A DNA stretch of 64,000 nucleotides from Mesorhizobium sp. J428 (GTDB taxonomy: Bacteria > Pseudomonadota > Alphaproteobacteria > Rhizobiales > Rhizobiaceae), in contig NZ_JAJOMX010000001.1 of NCBI RefSeq assembly GCF_024699925.1, positions 5,060,001-5,124,000 of the forward strand. Direction: 5' to 3'. A program made the position numbers and the translations under genes. The notes under the pieces are model-generated. The model ran no database searches, was not told where the DNA came from, and saw nothing but the letters and a program-made list of their open reading frames with translations. Positions 25,467 through 36,352 of the stretch are shown here, piece by piece; the first letter of the stretch is position 1; every line of letters begins with the position of its first letter.

Positions 25467-26930
25467 TCAGGCTCGCTCGATCTTTTCCATACCGCCCATA
25501 TAGGGCCGCAGAACTTCAGGAATCGTCACCGAGCCGTCTTCGTTCTGGTAGTTCTCGATGACGGCGATCAGGGCGCGGCCGACGGCGACGCCCGATCCGT
25601 TGAGCGTGTGGACGAAGCGCGTCTGCTTCTCGCCCTCCGGCCGGTAGCGCGCCTCCATGCGGCGGGCCTGGAAATCGCCGCAGACCGAGCAGGATGAAAT
25701 CTCGCGATAGGCGTTCTGCCCCGGCAGCCAGACCTCGATGTCGTAGGTCTTGCGCGACCCGAACCCCATGTCGCCGGTGCACAGCAGCATGGTGCGGAAC
25801 GGCAGGCCAAGGCGCTTCAGCACCTCCTCGGCGCAGCCTGTCATCCGCTCGTGCTCCGCATCCGCCGTCTCGGCATCGGTGATCGACACCAGCTCGACCT
25901 TGTTGAACTGGTGCTGCCGCAGCATGCCGCGCGTGTCGCGGCCGGCAGAACCTGCTTCCGAGCGGAAGCACGGTGTCAGCGCCGTCATGCGGCGCGGCAG
26001 CGTCTTGGCGTCGAGGATTTCCTCGCGGACGAGGTTGGTCAGCGGCACCTCGGCTGTGGGGATGAGATAGAATTCTCTTCGGTCCGGTTGTTGGGTTAGC
26101 TCGAAATCGAGGATCTCGTTGAATGTCCGCTTGTCTACTTGGAATCCGAGCAAGCGCTCGATATCCGAGACAGAAACGGTGCCTGCTATCATCGCATTTA
26201 GCAATCGTTCCCTGAGTGGAACGCTGATCCCGGTTGCGAACAAATCCTCTTTGAACTTAGGCAGCTGCCCTGTCCCGAACATAGCCTCGTCCTTGACGAG
26301 CAGCGGCGGCTGCACCTCTTCATATCCATGCTCGTTCGTATGCAGGTCGAGCATGAACTGCCCGAGCGCCCGCTCCAGCCGCGCCAGCTTGCCCCGCACC
26401 ACCGTGAAGCGACTGCCCGAGAGCTTGGCCGCCCGCTCGAAGTCCATCAGGCCGAGCGCCTCGCCGATCTCAAAATGCTCCTTCGGCTTGTTGCCCATGC
26501 GCGGCTGGCGCTCGGTGATCAGCTCCGTGCCCCATTCGCGCACCTTGACGTTATCGTGCTCGTCCTTGCCGACTGGAACGTCGTCCAGCGGGATGTTGGG
26601 GATCACGGCCAGCGCGTCGTTCAGAGCCTTGTCCAGCTCGCGCTCGCGCGCCTCGCCGTTCTGGATGAACTCCTTGATGCCCCTGACCTCGGCCTGCAAC
26701 TCCTCTGCGCGGGCGGAATCCCCTGCCCGCATCGCATTGCCGATCTCCTTCGAGGCCGCGTTGCGCCGCTCCTGCTTGACCTGGAGTTCGCCGAGATGGG
26801 CGCGCCGGTCCTCGTCCTTCTGGATCAGGTCGGACACCGTCGATTCCGCGGACGCCTGCGACTGGCCGCGCTTCATCAGCGCCTTGGCCAGGATGTCGGG
26901 GTTTTCGCGGATCCATCTGATGTCGAGCAT
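25467..26930 (-). CDS. serS: Seryl-tRNA synthetase with an internal insertion
   Basis: Class II synthetase charging tRNA-Ser. The long N-terminal coiled-coil arm (about residues 27-105), the T-x-E loop '[14 protein letters not shown]', motif 2 '[15 protein letters not shown]' and motif 3 '[20 protein letters not shown]' are all present. At 487 residues it is about 55 longer than usual. The excess is residues 234-286 (nucleotides 26073-26231), starting [11 protein letters not shown] and ending LTQQPDRRE, between 'EDLFAT' and 'YLIPTAE'. The insert is in frame, visibly lower in GC, and next to the serine-binding loop. Catalytic motifs are intact, so the enzyme is probably functional. Confidence 0.96.
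   Translation of the reverse strand: MLDIRWIRENPDILAKALMKRGQSQASAESTVSDLIQKDEDRRAHLGELQVKQERRNAASKEIGNAMRAGDSARAEELQAEVRGIKEFIQNGEARERELDKALNDALAVIPNIPLDDVPVGKDEHDNVKVREWGTELITERQPRMGNKPKEHFEIGEALGLMDFERAAKLSGSRFTVVRGKLARLERALGQFMLDLHTNEHGYEEVQPPLLVKDEAMFGTGQLPKFKEDLFATGISVPLRERLLNAMIAGTVSVSDIERLLGFQVDKRTFNEILDFELTQQPDRREFYLIPTAEVPLTNLVREEILDAKTLPRRMTALTPCFRSEAGSAGRDTRGMLRQHQFNKVELVSITDAETADAEHERMTGCAEEVLKRLGLPFRTMLLCTGDMGFGSRKTYDIEVWLPGQNAYREISSCSVCGDFQARRMEARYRPEGEKQTRFVHTLNGSGVAVGRALIAVIENYQNEDGSVTIPEVLRPYMGGMEKIERA
26073..26231 (-). other. In-frame insertion within serS
   Basis: About 53 codons absent from typical bacterial SerRS, placed before the T-x-E loop. Base composition falls to near 50% GC from well over 60% in flanking serS sequence. 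The encoded peptide looks helical ([24 protein letters not shown]). No intein or intron splice motifs are seen. Confidence 0.6.
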
Positions 26931-27069
26931 GATTTGTTCCGTTGACGCGTTTTCGGTGAGATCGCCCCCTCACCCGAACGGTCAGGGGGTTAAACCGTGC
27001 AACGGACCGACGCAATACGGATGCGCATCGTGTCGAGGCTCGAAACGAGAATTGAACGCGCGCCGGCGC

Positions 27070-27924
27070 CTATTCGGCGGGCTTGGCCTCGGCCTGCGCC
27101 TTCGCTGACTCGGCAGCCTCCGCGGCTTCCCGTGCCAGCCTTTGCTTCTCTCGGTCGCGCTCGACCCAGCGAGCCAGGATGATCGACAGTTCGTAGAGCA
27201 GGATCGTCGGAACGGCGAGACCGATCTGGCTCACCGGGTCGGGCGGCGTCAGCACCGCGGCGACGATGAAGGCGATGACGATCGCCCATTTGCGCTTGTC
27301 CGCCAGCCCCTCGGACGAGAGCAGCCCGACACGCGCCATAAGCGTCGTCACTACCGGCAGCTGGAACACCAGACCGAAGGAGAAGATCAGCGTCATGATC
27401 AGTCCGAGATACTCGGACACCTTCGGCAACAGCGAGATTTCGACATGGCCGTCCCCGCCAGTCTGCTGCATGGCGAGGAAGAACCACATCACCATCGGCG
27501 TGAAGAAGAAGTAGACCAGCGCACCGCCGATCAGAAACAGCACGAATGACGCTACGAGGAAGGGGGCGAACGCCTGGCGCTCGTTCTTGTAGAGCCCAGG
27601 CGCGACGAATTTGTAGATCTGCGCCGCGATCAGTGGGAAGGCGATCAGCAGGCCGCCGAACATGGCGATCTTGATCTGCGTGAAGAAGAATTCCTGCGGC
27701 GCGGTGTAGATCAGCTCGACCTTGCTCGAATCGAGCCCCGCCCACTGCGTTGCCCACTGGAACGGAATCACCAGCAGGTTGAAGATCTGCTTGGCGAAAA
27801 AGAAGCAGCCGAGGAACGCGACGAAGAAGCCACCTATCGACCAAATCAGGCGAGTGCGCAGTTCAATGAGATGCTCGATCAGCGGTGCTGACGATTTCTC
27901 GATTTCGTCGTCTTCGGTGCTCAC
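27070..27924 (-). CDS. tatC: Sec-independent protein translocase TatC
   Basis: Twin-arginine translocase core and signal-peptide receptor, 284 residues with six membrane helices. Conserved features include 'PLIEHLIELRTRLIWS' at the N-terminus, 'FKFVAPGLY'-like 'YKFVAPGLYKNERQ', and 'LTPPDPVSQIGLAVPTILLYE' near the end. A long Ala/Glu-rich cytoplasmic tail follows residue 250. Its start overlaps the tatB stop by 4 bp. tatA, tatB and tatC form one unit. Confidence 0.97.
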   Translation of the reverse strand: MSTEDDEIEKSSAPLIEHLIELRTRLIWSIGGFFVAFLGCFFFAKQIFNLLVIPFQWATQWAGLDSSKVELIYTAPQEFFFTQIKIAMFGGLLIAFPLIAAQIYKFVAPGLYKNERQAFAPFLVASFVLFLIGGALVYFFFTPMVMWFFLAMQQTGGDGHVEISLLPKVSEYLGLIMTLIFSFGLVFQLPVVTTLMARVGLLSSEGLADKRKWAIVIAFIVAAVLTPPDPVSQIGLAVPTILLYELSIILARWVERDREKQRLAREAAEAAESAKAQAEAKPAE

Positions 27925-28460
27925 GCCTTGGTTCCGGCTTTCTTGCGGGTTGCCTTGGGCTTCGCCGGGGCAACAGTTGCAACGACAGGCTGGGCCGCGA
28001 CAGGTGCGGCAGGCGCTTCGGCGGCGGTGGATGCGACCGGAGCCGGCGCCTCGGCGACGGCGGCCGGGGCGGCTGTTTCACCCGGGATCGCCGCAGTGCC
28101 GGCCTTCAGCGGTTCGGCGGGGTGTACGTCCGGCGAAGCCGTGGGCTTGGGAGCCGGCTTAAGCGCGGCCTCGAGCCCGGCGCGGACATCGGCGGCCGCC
28201 TTTTCCATCGGATTGAGGGCCTTTTTGATGTCGCTCGCCGGATTGAGGCCCTTGAGCTGGTCGATCGACGACTTCACGTCGTCGAGCTCAGCCTCCTTCA
28301 GCGCCTCATCGAACTGCCGGCGGAAATCGTTCGCCATCGACCGCATCTTGGCGGTCGTGCGGCCGAAACTGCGCAGCATGCGCGGCAAGTCCTTAGGCCC
28401 GACGACCACGATCATGACGATCGCGATCACAAGCATTTCCGTCCAGCCGACATCCAGCAT
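27921..28460 (-). CDS. tatB: Sec-independent protein translocase TatB
   Basis: 179-residue TatB with the single N-terminal helix 'MLDVGWTEMLVIAIVMIVVVGPKDLP' containing the conserved Glu and the V-V-G-P-K-D-L-P hinge. An amphipathic helix follows ('MLRSFGRTTAKMRSMANDFRRQFDEALKEAE'). The C-terminal half is low-complexity Ala/Pro ending in a Lys-rich tail. It binds twin-arginine substrates together with TatC and sits between tatA and tatC. Confidence 0.96.
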   Translation of the reverse strand: MLDVGWTEMLVIAIVMIVVVGPKDLPRMLRSFGRTTAKMRSMANDFRRQFDEALKEAELDDVKSSIDQLKGLNPASDIKKALNPMEKAAADVRAGLEAALKPAPKPTASPDVHPAEPLKAGTAAIPGETAAPAAVAEAPAPVASTAAEAPAAPVAAQPVVATVAPAKPKATRKKAGTKA

Positions 28461-28508
28461 GGCGATTACTCCGGCCAGTCAGATCGGGCAGCGTCCAAAG
28501 GGCGCCGC

Positions 28509-28730
28509 TCAGGTCTTGCTGACGGTCTCCTTAGCCGACGTCACGGTCTCGTCGGCGCGATGATCGACCGTCTTCGGCGCATCGGCTGCCTCGTCGTCCG
28601 CCATGCCCTTCTTGAAGCTCTTGATGCCCTTGGCCATGTCACCCATCAGCTCCGGGATCTTGCCCCGGCCGAATAGGAGAAGCACGACGACCAGCACGAT
28701 GAGCCAGTGCCAAATCGAGAAGGAACCCAT
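28509..28730 (-). CDS. tatA: Sec-independent protein translocase TatA
   Basis: 73-residue pore subunit with the typical '[29 protein letters not shown]' helix, F-G-R-G-K-I-P hinge and amphipathic helix, then an acidic tail. Forms the oligomeric channel of the Tat system. First gene of tatABC, 48 bp before tatB. Confidence 0.97.
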   Translation of the reverse strand: MGSFSIWHWLIVLVVVLLLFGRGKIPELMGDMAKGIKSFKKGMADDEAADAPKTVDHRADETVTSAKETVSKT

Positions 28731-28765
28731 GACTATCCTCTTTCGAACAAGTTCGTTGGCATGAT

Positions 28766-29871
28766 CTAAGCGTTTTTGCCGGCTCTTTCAAACACAAGCA
28801 CGTCGCTTTCACGAATCGTGAGCGTTATGTCGCGCCGGCCGGCCGGGTACCTGGCCGCATTTCATACGAGCGCGTACAGGTTGATCGGCGCCCGCGACCC
28901 GGATTTCGAACAGTTCTGCGTCGCCCAGGAAGCGCCGCGAGATGATCCGGCCGGGCGTTCCGGCATCGCCCTCTCCCGCCGAAATTCCGCCAAGCCGCAC
29001 CGCGACCTGTGCCGCCGCGCCATCGGTAAGCCCGGCGGCTGCGAAGTTCCCGACCGGCGTCGCCACGCGCCCGTCGGCCACCTCGCATTCGAAGACATTG
29101 ATTTCCGAAAAGAATCCGGCGGCAAAAAGGCTGTTTGGACGATTGTAGAGCTCTTCCGCCGTTCCAGTCTGCACGAGCCTGCCGTCGCGCAACAGCGCGA
29201 TGCGGTCGCCCATGCGCATCGCCTCCTCCGCGTCATGCGTCACCACGATCGCCGTCGCGCGGCTTTCGCGCAGGATGGCGAGTGTTTCGGCGCGGACGGA
29301 ATCCTTCAGGCGCGAATCGAGGCCGGAGAACGGCTCGTCCATCAAAAGCACCGTCGGCCGCGGCGCGCAGCGCGCGGGCGAGTGCCACCCGTTGCTGCTC
29401 GCCGCCGGACAGGAGATGCGGATAGGCCTGCGCATATTGCTGCAGGCCGACGCGCGACAGCGCGATCCCGGCCTCCCGGTCCGCTTCCGCGCGCGACATC
29501 GCCGTCAGGCCGAAGCGCACGTTTTCCAGGATCGTGAGATGCGGAAACAGCGCGAAATCCTGGAAGACCAGACCGATTGACCGCTTCTCCGGCGGCAGGA
29601 ACACCGACGGCCCGGCGATTTCGCGCTCGTTCATCAGCACCCGCCCGGACGTCTGCGGTTCGATGCCGGCGGCGATCCTGAGCAGTGTCGTCTTGCCGGA
29701 GCCGGATGGGCCGAGCAGGCAGAGCACCTCGCCCGGCTCCGCAGTCAGAGATACGTCGGACAACGTCTCGCCATTGCCGGCGAAGGAGTGCGAAATGTTC
29801 TCGAAGGACAGCCGCGCCGCGAATGTCACCCCGGCCGGCACCCGGGCCGCGGACTGCGCAGCGTTCGTCAT
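28766..29871 (-). CDS. ABC transporter ATP-binding protein, FbpC/PotA-like (two frameshifts)
   Basis: ATPase of an ABC importer. Walker A '[10 protein letters not shown]' (residues 53-62), Q-loop '[19 protein letters not shown]', signature '[16 protein letters not shown]', Walker B '[12 protein letters not shown]' and switch His '[10 protein letters not shown]' are all present, with a TOBE-like C-terminal domain. The frame breaks after 'ALARAL' (one extra base at 29355-29372) and again near 28831-28858. After both corrections it ends normally at TAG 28766-28768 with about 367 residues. No permease or binding protein is nearby, so the substrate (iron, polyamine or sugar) is unknown. Confidence 0.87.
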
Positions 29872-29917
29872 CTATCCTAGCACCTCGACCGGTCGGGCCG
29901 CGAAACGGCCGGTCCGG

Positions 29918-30658
29918 TCAATCATCCCCGCCCTTGGGTGTCAACAGGCCGAGCTCCTCGAGGTCGATGTCGGTCAGTTCGTCCTCGTCGTCGGCAAGCA
30001 GGCCGGGATCGGCCATCGGCGTGGGGACCTGGAAGTTGGACGGCATCCGCGCCGAAAGCAGCCCCGCCCCCTTCAGCTCGTCCATGCCGGGCAGGTCACG
30101 GATCTCAGCGAGGCCAAAGTGGTCGAGGAACGCGTCGGTCGTGCCGTAGGTCACCGGGCGGCCTGGCGTGCGGCGGCGGCCGCGCATCCGCACCCAGCCC
30201 GTCTCCATCAGCAGGTCCAGCGTGCCCTTGGAGGTCTCGACGCCGCGGATCTCCTCGATCTCGGCCCGCGTCACTGGCTGGTGATAGGCCACGATCGACA
30301 GGACCTCCAGCGCCGCGCGCGACAGCTTCTTCTGCTGCACCGCGTCGCGGTTCATCAGGAAGGCAAGGTCGCCGGCCGTGCGGAAGGCCCAGCCGTCGCC
30401 GATGCGCATCAGGTTGACGCCGCGCTTTTCGTAGATGCGCTGCAGTTCGGACATCACATAAGGCACGTTGCTGCCCTGCGGCAGGCGCGCGGCGAGCGCT
30501 TTCTCCGACACGGGTTCCGCCGACGCGAACACGATCGCCTCTGCCATACGCATGGTCTCGGCCAGATGCAGCCGCGTGGCGGGATTGTCGAACACGTCGC
30601 GCGTGCCCGGCTCTTCGTCGTCCATGACGGACATGACCGCGTTCCCACCTTCAGTCAT
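29918..30658 (-). CDS. scpB: Segregation and condensation protein B
   Basis: Kleisin-associated subunit that works with SMC and ScpA in chromosome segregation. The 246-residue product contains the winged-helix core 'AEAIVFASAEPVSEKALAARLP' and 'EVLSIVAYHQPVTRAEIEEIRGV', followed by 'WVRMRGRRRTPGRPVTYGTT'. The C-terminal acidic extension (DDEDELTDIDLEELG) is common in rhizobia. The ATG at 30658 overlaps scpA by 8 bp and has GGAGG upstream; a later Met is possible. Confidence 0.94.
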   Translation of the reverse strand: MTEGGNAVMSVMDDEEPGTRDVFDNPATRLHLAETMRMAEAIVFASAEPVSEKALAARLPQGSNVPYVMSELQRIYEKRGVNLMRIGDGWAFRTAGDLAFLMNRDAVQQKKLSRAALEVLSIVAYHQPVTRAEIEEIRGVETSKGTLDLLMETGWVRMRGRRRTPGRPVTYGTTDAFLDHFGLAEIRDLPGMDELKGAGLLSARMPSNFQVPTPMADPGLLADDEDELTDIDLEELGLLTPKGGDD

Positions 30659-31493
30659 AGGCAACCTCCGCCAGCCGGTCGGCCTTCGGTCCGCCGCGCA
30701 GGTAGATCGGCGCGAACGCGCCGTCCTGGCGGACTTCAAGCTTGCCCTCGCGCACCAGTTCGAGGCTCGCCGCGAAGGAACTTGCGATCGCCGTGGCACG
30801 CTCCTGCGGCGCGGCGATGTATTCGATCAGGAACTGGTCGAGTGCCGTCCAGTCCTTCATCCTGCCGACGAGGCGGATCAGGATGTCGCGCGCCTCCTTG
30901 AGCGACCAGACAGCACGCTTGGCAATCCTGACATTGGTGATCGCCTGGCGCTGGCGCTGCGCCGCATATGCTGTGAGCAGGTCGTAGAGCGAGGCGGAAT
31001 AGGTGTTCGTCGTCTCAACCACGACCGTTTCAGGCATGCCGCGCGCGAAGATGTCCCGGCCGAGCCGGTTCCGGTTGACGAGCCGCGCCGCCATGTCGCG
31101 CATGGCCTCCAGGCGCTTCAGGCGGAACTGCAGGATCGCCGCCATCTCCTCGCCGCTCTCCTCCTCGTCACCCGCCTGCTTCGGGATCAGCAGCTTCGAC
31201 TTGAGGAAGGCGAGCCAGGCCGCCATGACGAGATAGTCGGCCGCGACCTCGAGCTTCAGCTTCCGCACCCGGTCGATGAAGACGAGATACTGCTCGACCA
31301 GCGCCAGGATGGAGATCCGCGCGAGGTCGACCTTCTGGGTGCGCGCAAGATGCAGCAGCAGGTCGAGCGGGCCTTCGAAGCCGGACACGTCGACGACAAG
31401 GGCCTCGTCCGGGTCCGGACGCGGATCGTCGTTGTCCGCCCACAGGCGGTCCATCGGCGTGGGCTTAGCCCTGCTGTCGCTCCGCTCGTTCAC
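30651..31493 (-). CDS. scpA: Segregation and condensation protein A
   Basis: Kleisin bridging SMC heads, 280 residues. It carries the N-terminal signature 'VSGFEGPLDLLLHLARTQKVDLARISI', and 'AADYLVMAAWLAFLKSKLLIP' is strongly conserved. The C-terminal winged helix is around 'FAASLELVREGKLEVRQDGAFAPIYLR'. It lies 15 bp after nagZ and overlaps scpB, a gene order common in Rhizobiales. Confidence 0.96.
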   Translation of the reverse strand: MNERSDSRAKPTPMDRLWADNDDPRPDPDEALVVDVSGFEGPLDLLLHLARTQKVDLARISILALVEQYLVFIDRVRKLKLEVAADYLVMAAWLAFLKSKLLIPKQAGDEEESGEEMAAILQFRLKRLEAMRDMAARLVNRNRLGRDIFARGMPETVVVETTNTYSASLYDLLTAYAAQRQRQAITNVRIAKRAVWSLKEARDILIRLVGRMKDWTALDQFLIEYIAAPQERATAIASSFAASLELVREGKLEVRQDGAFAPIYLRGGPKADRLAEVAYD

Positions 31494-31508
31494 GCGAAGA
31501 CCCGTTCC

Positions 31509-32529
31509 TCATGCGACGGCCTCGAAATAGGCCGCGAATTCGTCCCGAACGGCGCGTTCGTCCGCCCCGTCCGTCCTGCCGAGCGGCGCCATTGCGCGCT
31601 TCGCCCGTTCCAGCGCCTTGCCCTGCAATGCCGGAACGGCCGAGGCGACGGGCGCCATCTCGTCCATCAGCCCGTTGCAGTGAAGAACCACATCGCATCC
31701 GGCCGCAAGGCTCGCGGCCGCGCGGGCGGCGAAATCCCCAGAAAGCGCCTTCATCGACAGGTCGTCGCTCATCAGGAGCCCGTCGAAGCCGATCTCGCCG
31801 CGGATATAGTCGGAGATGACCGTCGGCGAGGTCGTCGCCGGCCGCTCGGGGTCGATGGCCGAATAGATGACATGCGCCGTCATCGCCATGCCGAAGCCGG
31901 CATTGGCCTTGAACGGCGCGAAATCGTGCCGGCGGAGCTCCTCCAGCGGCGTGTCGACCACCGGCAGCGCATGATGCGAGTCCGAAAATGCCCGTCCATG
32001 CCCGGGAATGTGCTTGATAACCGGCAGCACGCCACCGGCAAGCAGGCCTTCCGCCGCCGCCTTGCCCAGGGCGGCAACCGTGTCGGGGTCCTTGCCGTAG
32101 GCGCGGTTGCCGATCACGTCATGCGCGCCCTCGACAGGCACGTCGAGGACCGGCAGGCAGTCCGCTGTGATGCCGAGCGCCGACAGGTCGAAGGCGTGCA
32201 GACGCGATAGCAGCCATGCCGCCCGCAGGCCCGCTTGCGGATCATGCCGGTAGAGCGCGCCGAGCGCGGAACCCGGCGGATAGTTCGGCGCAAGCGGCGG
32301 CCGCAACCGCTGGACGCGCCCGCCCTCCTGATCGATGAAGACGAGCGCATCGCTGCGGCCGGTGCAGTCGCGCAACGCGCCGACGAGGTCGCGGATCTGG
32401 CCAGGTTCCGAGACGTTGCGCGCGAACAGGATGAACGCCCATGGCCGCTCGTCGCGGAAGAACGCCGCCTCGTCGGGAGTAAGCGACAGGCCGGGTACAG
32501 CCCAGGATCATGGCTTTTGATTCGGTCAT
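31509..32529 (-). CDS. nagZ: Beta-N-acetylhexosaminidase NagZ (frameshifted near start)
   Basis: Glycoside hydrolase family 3 enzyme of cytoplasmic peptidoglycan recycling. The catalytic loop 'VIKHIPGHGRAFSDSH' and nucleophile region 'GLLMSDDLSMKAL' are intact, and 'FIDQEGGRVQRLRPP' is diagnostic. The start MTESKAMILGCT is in a different frame. Removing one C from the CCC run at 32493-32495 connects it to GLSLTPDEAAFFRDERPW and the rest, giving 339 residues. The break is probably a sequence error. It sits between the SPOR gene and scpA. Confidence 0.92.
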
Positions 32530-32640
32530 ACGACGAGTCTAGAGCAAAGCGGCGCGCGCTGCACATGGCACTCGCTTCCAGAGAGATGCGGCCTGCAGGA
32601 CCGAGTCTTCTCGACCGCACCTCACCGCCCTCCTCGGCCC

Positions 32641-32670
32641 AAACGGAAACGGGCGCCGCGAGGCGCCCGT
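32641..32670 (-). terminator. Rho-independent terminator after the SPOR-domain gene
   Basis: Perfect 9-bp stem ACGGGCGCC/GGCGCCCGT with a 4-nt loop (32649-32670), followed on the minus strand by TTCCGTTTG. It begins 26 bp after the stop at 32696. nagZ therefore probably has its own promoter. Confidence 0.65.
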
Positions 32671-32695
32671 CGAATTCCGCTTCTGCTTATCAGGA

Positions 32696-35600
32696 TCACT
32701 GCGTGACGAAGCAACTCCCGCCTGCTGTCTTCAGCTTGGCGCAGAGGATGTTGGCGTCGTTCTTGGAAGCCGCGGGCACGCGCACGCGCCACATCGTCCC
32801 CTTGCCCGACACTTCGGCCTGGACGATGTTCACTCCCTTGCCGCCCAGCACCCCGCCGTAGCGGCGTGCGAGGTCCTCATAGGAGGCCTGGGCACCCTCA
32901 CGGGTAGGCTGCGACGCGATCTGCACCGTCCAGAGGCCGGCCACCGGCGCGGTCGCAGCGGGTGCGCTCGCTTCCTGGACGGCCGGAGCCGCGGGCTGCG
33001 GGGCCGGCTCGGCGCGAACCGGCGCGGGCGCGGCGGCCGCCTGGCGGACAGGCTCTTCCGCAGCCGGCTGTGCCGTCCGGCTCGGACGTGGCAACGGCAT
33101 GATCACATCGGACGCGGCCGGCGTTTGCAGGCCGGTTGCGCTGTCGTCGGCGGCGCTGTCGGGAGGCAAGATCGACACGTCGTCCCGCGCGCCGGGCACG
33201 GCCGAAGGCACCTGAGCACCGGGCTGCGCCGCGGCCATCGTCGCCGGATCGGCGTTGGTCGGCATGGTCGCCATCGCGGTGCCGGTCGTCTCGCCGGACG
33301 CCACCGCCGGCGGATCCTCGCGCGGCACCAGCGTTCCGTCCGGACGCACGATCATGGTGCGCACCTTCTTCGGCGCGATCGCCGCGACTTCCTGCGAAGG
33401 CTCGAGCCCTGCGCCGTTTCCTCCGGCGTCACGCGCTCCTCGGACTTCACGGTCGGAGTCTCGACGCCCGGCAGAGCGGCCGTCGGCTGTTCAGCGGCTG
33501 CCGGCGGGTTGGTAGCAGTATCCACCGCAGGTGCTGCCGGGCGGGCTGCAGGCGGCGGCGCGATCGGCTCTTCCGCGCCCGACACGAGCTTGTTCTGCGA
33601 TGGGGCGGCAGCCGGTTGGCCGCGCACCTGCTCGTAGACCTTGCCGTCCTGGTTCGGGACGATCGCCCCGCCCGGATTCTCCGGCTTGACCTTGATCGGC
33701 GACGGATCGGCCTTGACGAGCGCCGGCGCACCATCTCCGACCGAGCCGCCGGTGAAGGCATAGGCACCGATACCGCCGATCACCGCAACGCTTGCAAGCA
33801 GGGCGGCGATCAGCAGACCGCGGCTCCGCTTCGGCTGTTCCTTCTCCATCTCCTCGCCGTAGAAATCTCCGGCGAAGGCGTCGTCGTCCTCGGCATAGGG
33901 CGGCTCGCCGCCCTGATCGAGCTGGAAGCCGGCAAGCTGGTCGTCATAATCCGTGACCGGCGCGTATTGCGTCGGCTGCGCGGCATACTGGTTCGGATAG
34001 GCCGCGCGGGCCGGTTCCGGAGCACGCTCGACATAGTAGCCGGCGCCGGGATCGGGCTGGGCAACGGATCTCGCGGCAGACGGGGTAGGCTTCGGCTCGG
34101 GAACCCGCGACAGCTGCTGGAACGCCGTCGCGAAGTCCGCATCGAGATCGTCGAATCCGACGGGCGTGACATTGGGCTCGTCGAAGGCGAAATCGGGAAT
34201 ATCCAGTTCGTCGGCAAGCGCCACCGCCTGGTCGGAAATCTCGACCGTCTCGATGTCGGGCGCGAAATTGGCGTCGTCCAGCAGATCGGCAAGGTCGGGA
34301 AACTCATCCTCGACCTGCTGCGGTTGCGGAGCAGGCTTCGCTGCGGCCGGAGCCGGCGCGAAGGCCGATGCAGCCGCCCCGCCGGCGGCGGAAGCCGCCA
34401 GACCGGCACGCGGCGCAAGCGGCATGTCGCTCTTCGGCGCTGCATACGGAGCTGCGGGACGCGGTGCTTCCGCACGCGGCGGTTCCACCGGAACAGGTGC
34501 TGCCGCGGCGACCTCGCGTTGCGGCGCAGCCTGCGTCCGCCACGAGGAGAAATCCGGCCGCGCCCCGGCCGCCGGTTCGGCGGCGATAGGGGCAGCAGAC
34601 GGCGCCGGAGCGACCGTCACCGGGCGCAGGGTCTCCCGCGCCGTGGCATTCGGGTTGGCAACCGGATTGCTGCGGCTGAGGCTGCGGACGATCGGCGGCT
34701 GGGCCGCAAGCGCGGCGAGCGCCGCAAACGGATCCGCATCGTCCAGGTCCGGAGCAGCCGGCACCGGCGCCGCACGTTCAGCGACCGGCTCGGAGCGGCC
34801 CGCCTCGACGGACTTCATTTCGGCATAGCGCTGGCGCCAGTCGAACACCGGCGCCGCGGGACGCTCCTGCGCCACCGCACGCCGCTCTTCCGTGAAGGTG
34901 AGCGGACGCAGCGTCGCGGGCTTGGCTTCCGTCGACGGACCGGCGGTTTCGCGCGTCATCGGCTGGGGCTCGATATAGGGTGCCAGTTCGGCCTCGAGAT
35001 CGATGACCGGATCATCGTCCACCTCGGCGGCGGCTTCAAGCTGCCGCTCGGCTGGATCAAACGCCATTTCGGCGTCGGCAAACTGCTGCTCCTCGTCGGT
35101 CTCTGCCACCGCTACAGCTTCAGCCTCGCCCCCGGCGAGCGTCTGCTCGAGTTCGGCGGCGAGATCGTCATGATCGAGATCAGCCTGATCGAAAGCGAAA
35201 TCGTCGAAGGCCGGCATATCCGCCGTCACCTCTTCCTCGGCAGCCGCGACGACTTCCTCTGCCGCGGTCTCCTCGACGGCGACAAAATCGGCCGGCTCCT
35301 CATAGGTGGGCTCCGGATGATATGCCGACGTATCGTCGGAGGCCGCCGCCTCGACGGCGGAAGCCTCGGCCTCGGCGACCTCCTCGGAGATCGCGGACAC
35401 CGCGTCCGACTGCGGCAGCACATGCGCATTGCCGGTGCGGCCCAGAAGCTGGCGCAGCTCGTCCTCGATTGACAGGGGCTTGCTTGGCGCGGGAGCGACC
35501 GCCGCCGGCTGCGCCACCATCTCAGGCGCCTCGGCGCGCAGTTCCACCTCGTCCGCCACGACGGTCTGCGGGGCAATTTCAGCCTCCGCCTCGGCGATGA

Positions 35601-36252
35601 CTGCATCGTCATCGACGAACGCCGCGAAATCCTCAATGATATCGTCTGCCGCGAAATCCTCTTCCGCCGCCAGACCCTCGTCCGCGACGTATTCCTCTTC
35701 GGCTACGTGGTCGACATCGTCGATATGATCCGCCACGGCCATGCCTTCGAGGATCTGTCCGACGGTGTCGTCCACCTCGGCATCAACGGCATCCTGCTCA
35801 ATATGAGCCGAAACCTCTTCGTCCATCCCGGCGGCAAGGTCGAAATCCTCGAACGCGGCATCCAGATCGGCAAGATCGTCTCCGAGCGCGACTTCCATCG
35901 CCTGGAGGTCCACATCGGTCTCAACGGTCGCAGCAACCGGCTCGGACGCCTGCTCCTCTGCCGTCTCGGACAGCATGTCCGCGAAAGCATCGTCGAAATC
36001 AGCCTGCAGCGTCTCGAATTCCGTAGCACCCTCCTCGGGCTGCGGAGCGCGCGCCTCGACGTCGGCGGCGGGCTCCTTGCCGAAGAGTTCGCCCATCAGT
36101 TCCTGCTCGAGATCGATCCCGAAATCCGCCTCGGACGAATTGGCTGCAGCCTCTTCCTTCGCCAGACCCATGATGCGGCTGAGTTCAGCCAGCGGATCGG
36201 TCTCCGGGAACTCGGAGGGACGCGCTGCCTTCAAGACGGTCTTGCTTGCCAT
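32696..36252 (-). CDS. Large SPOR-domain membrane protein (frameshift near 3' end)
   Basis: Envelope protein of about 1185 residues. A very long acidic Ala/Glu/Asp-rich cytoplasmic part (about residues 1-800) precedes one membrane helix near residue 815 ('GLLIAALLASVAVIGGIGAYAF'). A Pro/Ala-rich periplasmic linker follows, then a C-terminal SPOR domain ('WTVQIASQPTREGAQASYEDLARRYG' to 'KTAGGSCFV') that binds denuded septal peptidoglycan. One missing base near 33404-33412 splits the SPOR end into another frame. With it restored, the linker reads QG-LEPSQEVAAIAPKKVRTM. It lies between argS and nagZ and is likely a cell-division factor. Confidence 0.87.
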
Positions 36253-36352
36253 CGTTTTTTCCCACACTCAAAACCCGTCCCGACGTGGCGCCAGGAACAA
36301 GTGGCCGTACCAGCGCAATGTGGGCAAAAGGTGACAGGTATTCCGCGTGAAA

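Noticed and set aside
26073..26231. Intein or intron in serS
   Set aside because: The block is far too short for an intein, lacks splice-junction residues, and is in frame without intron structure.
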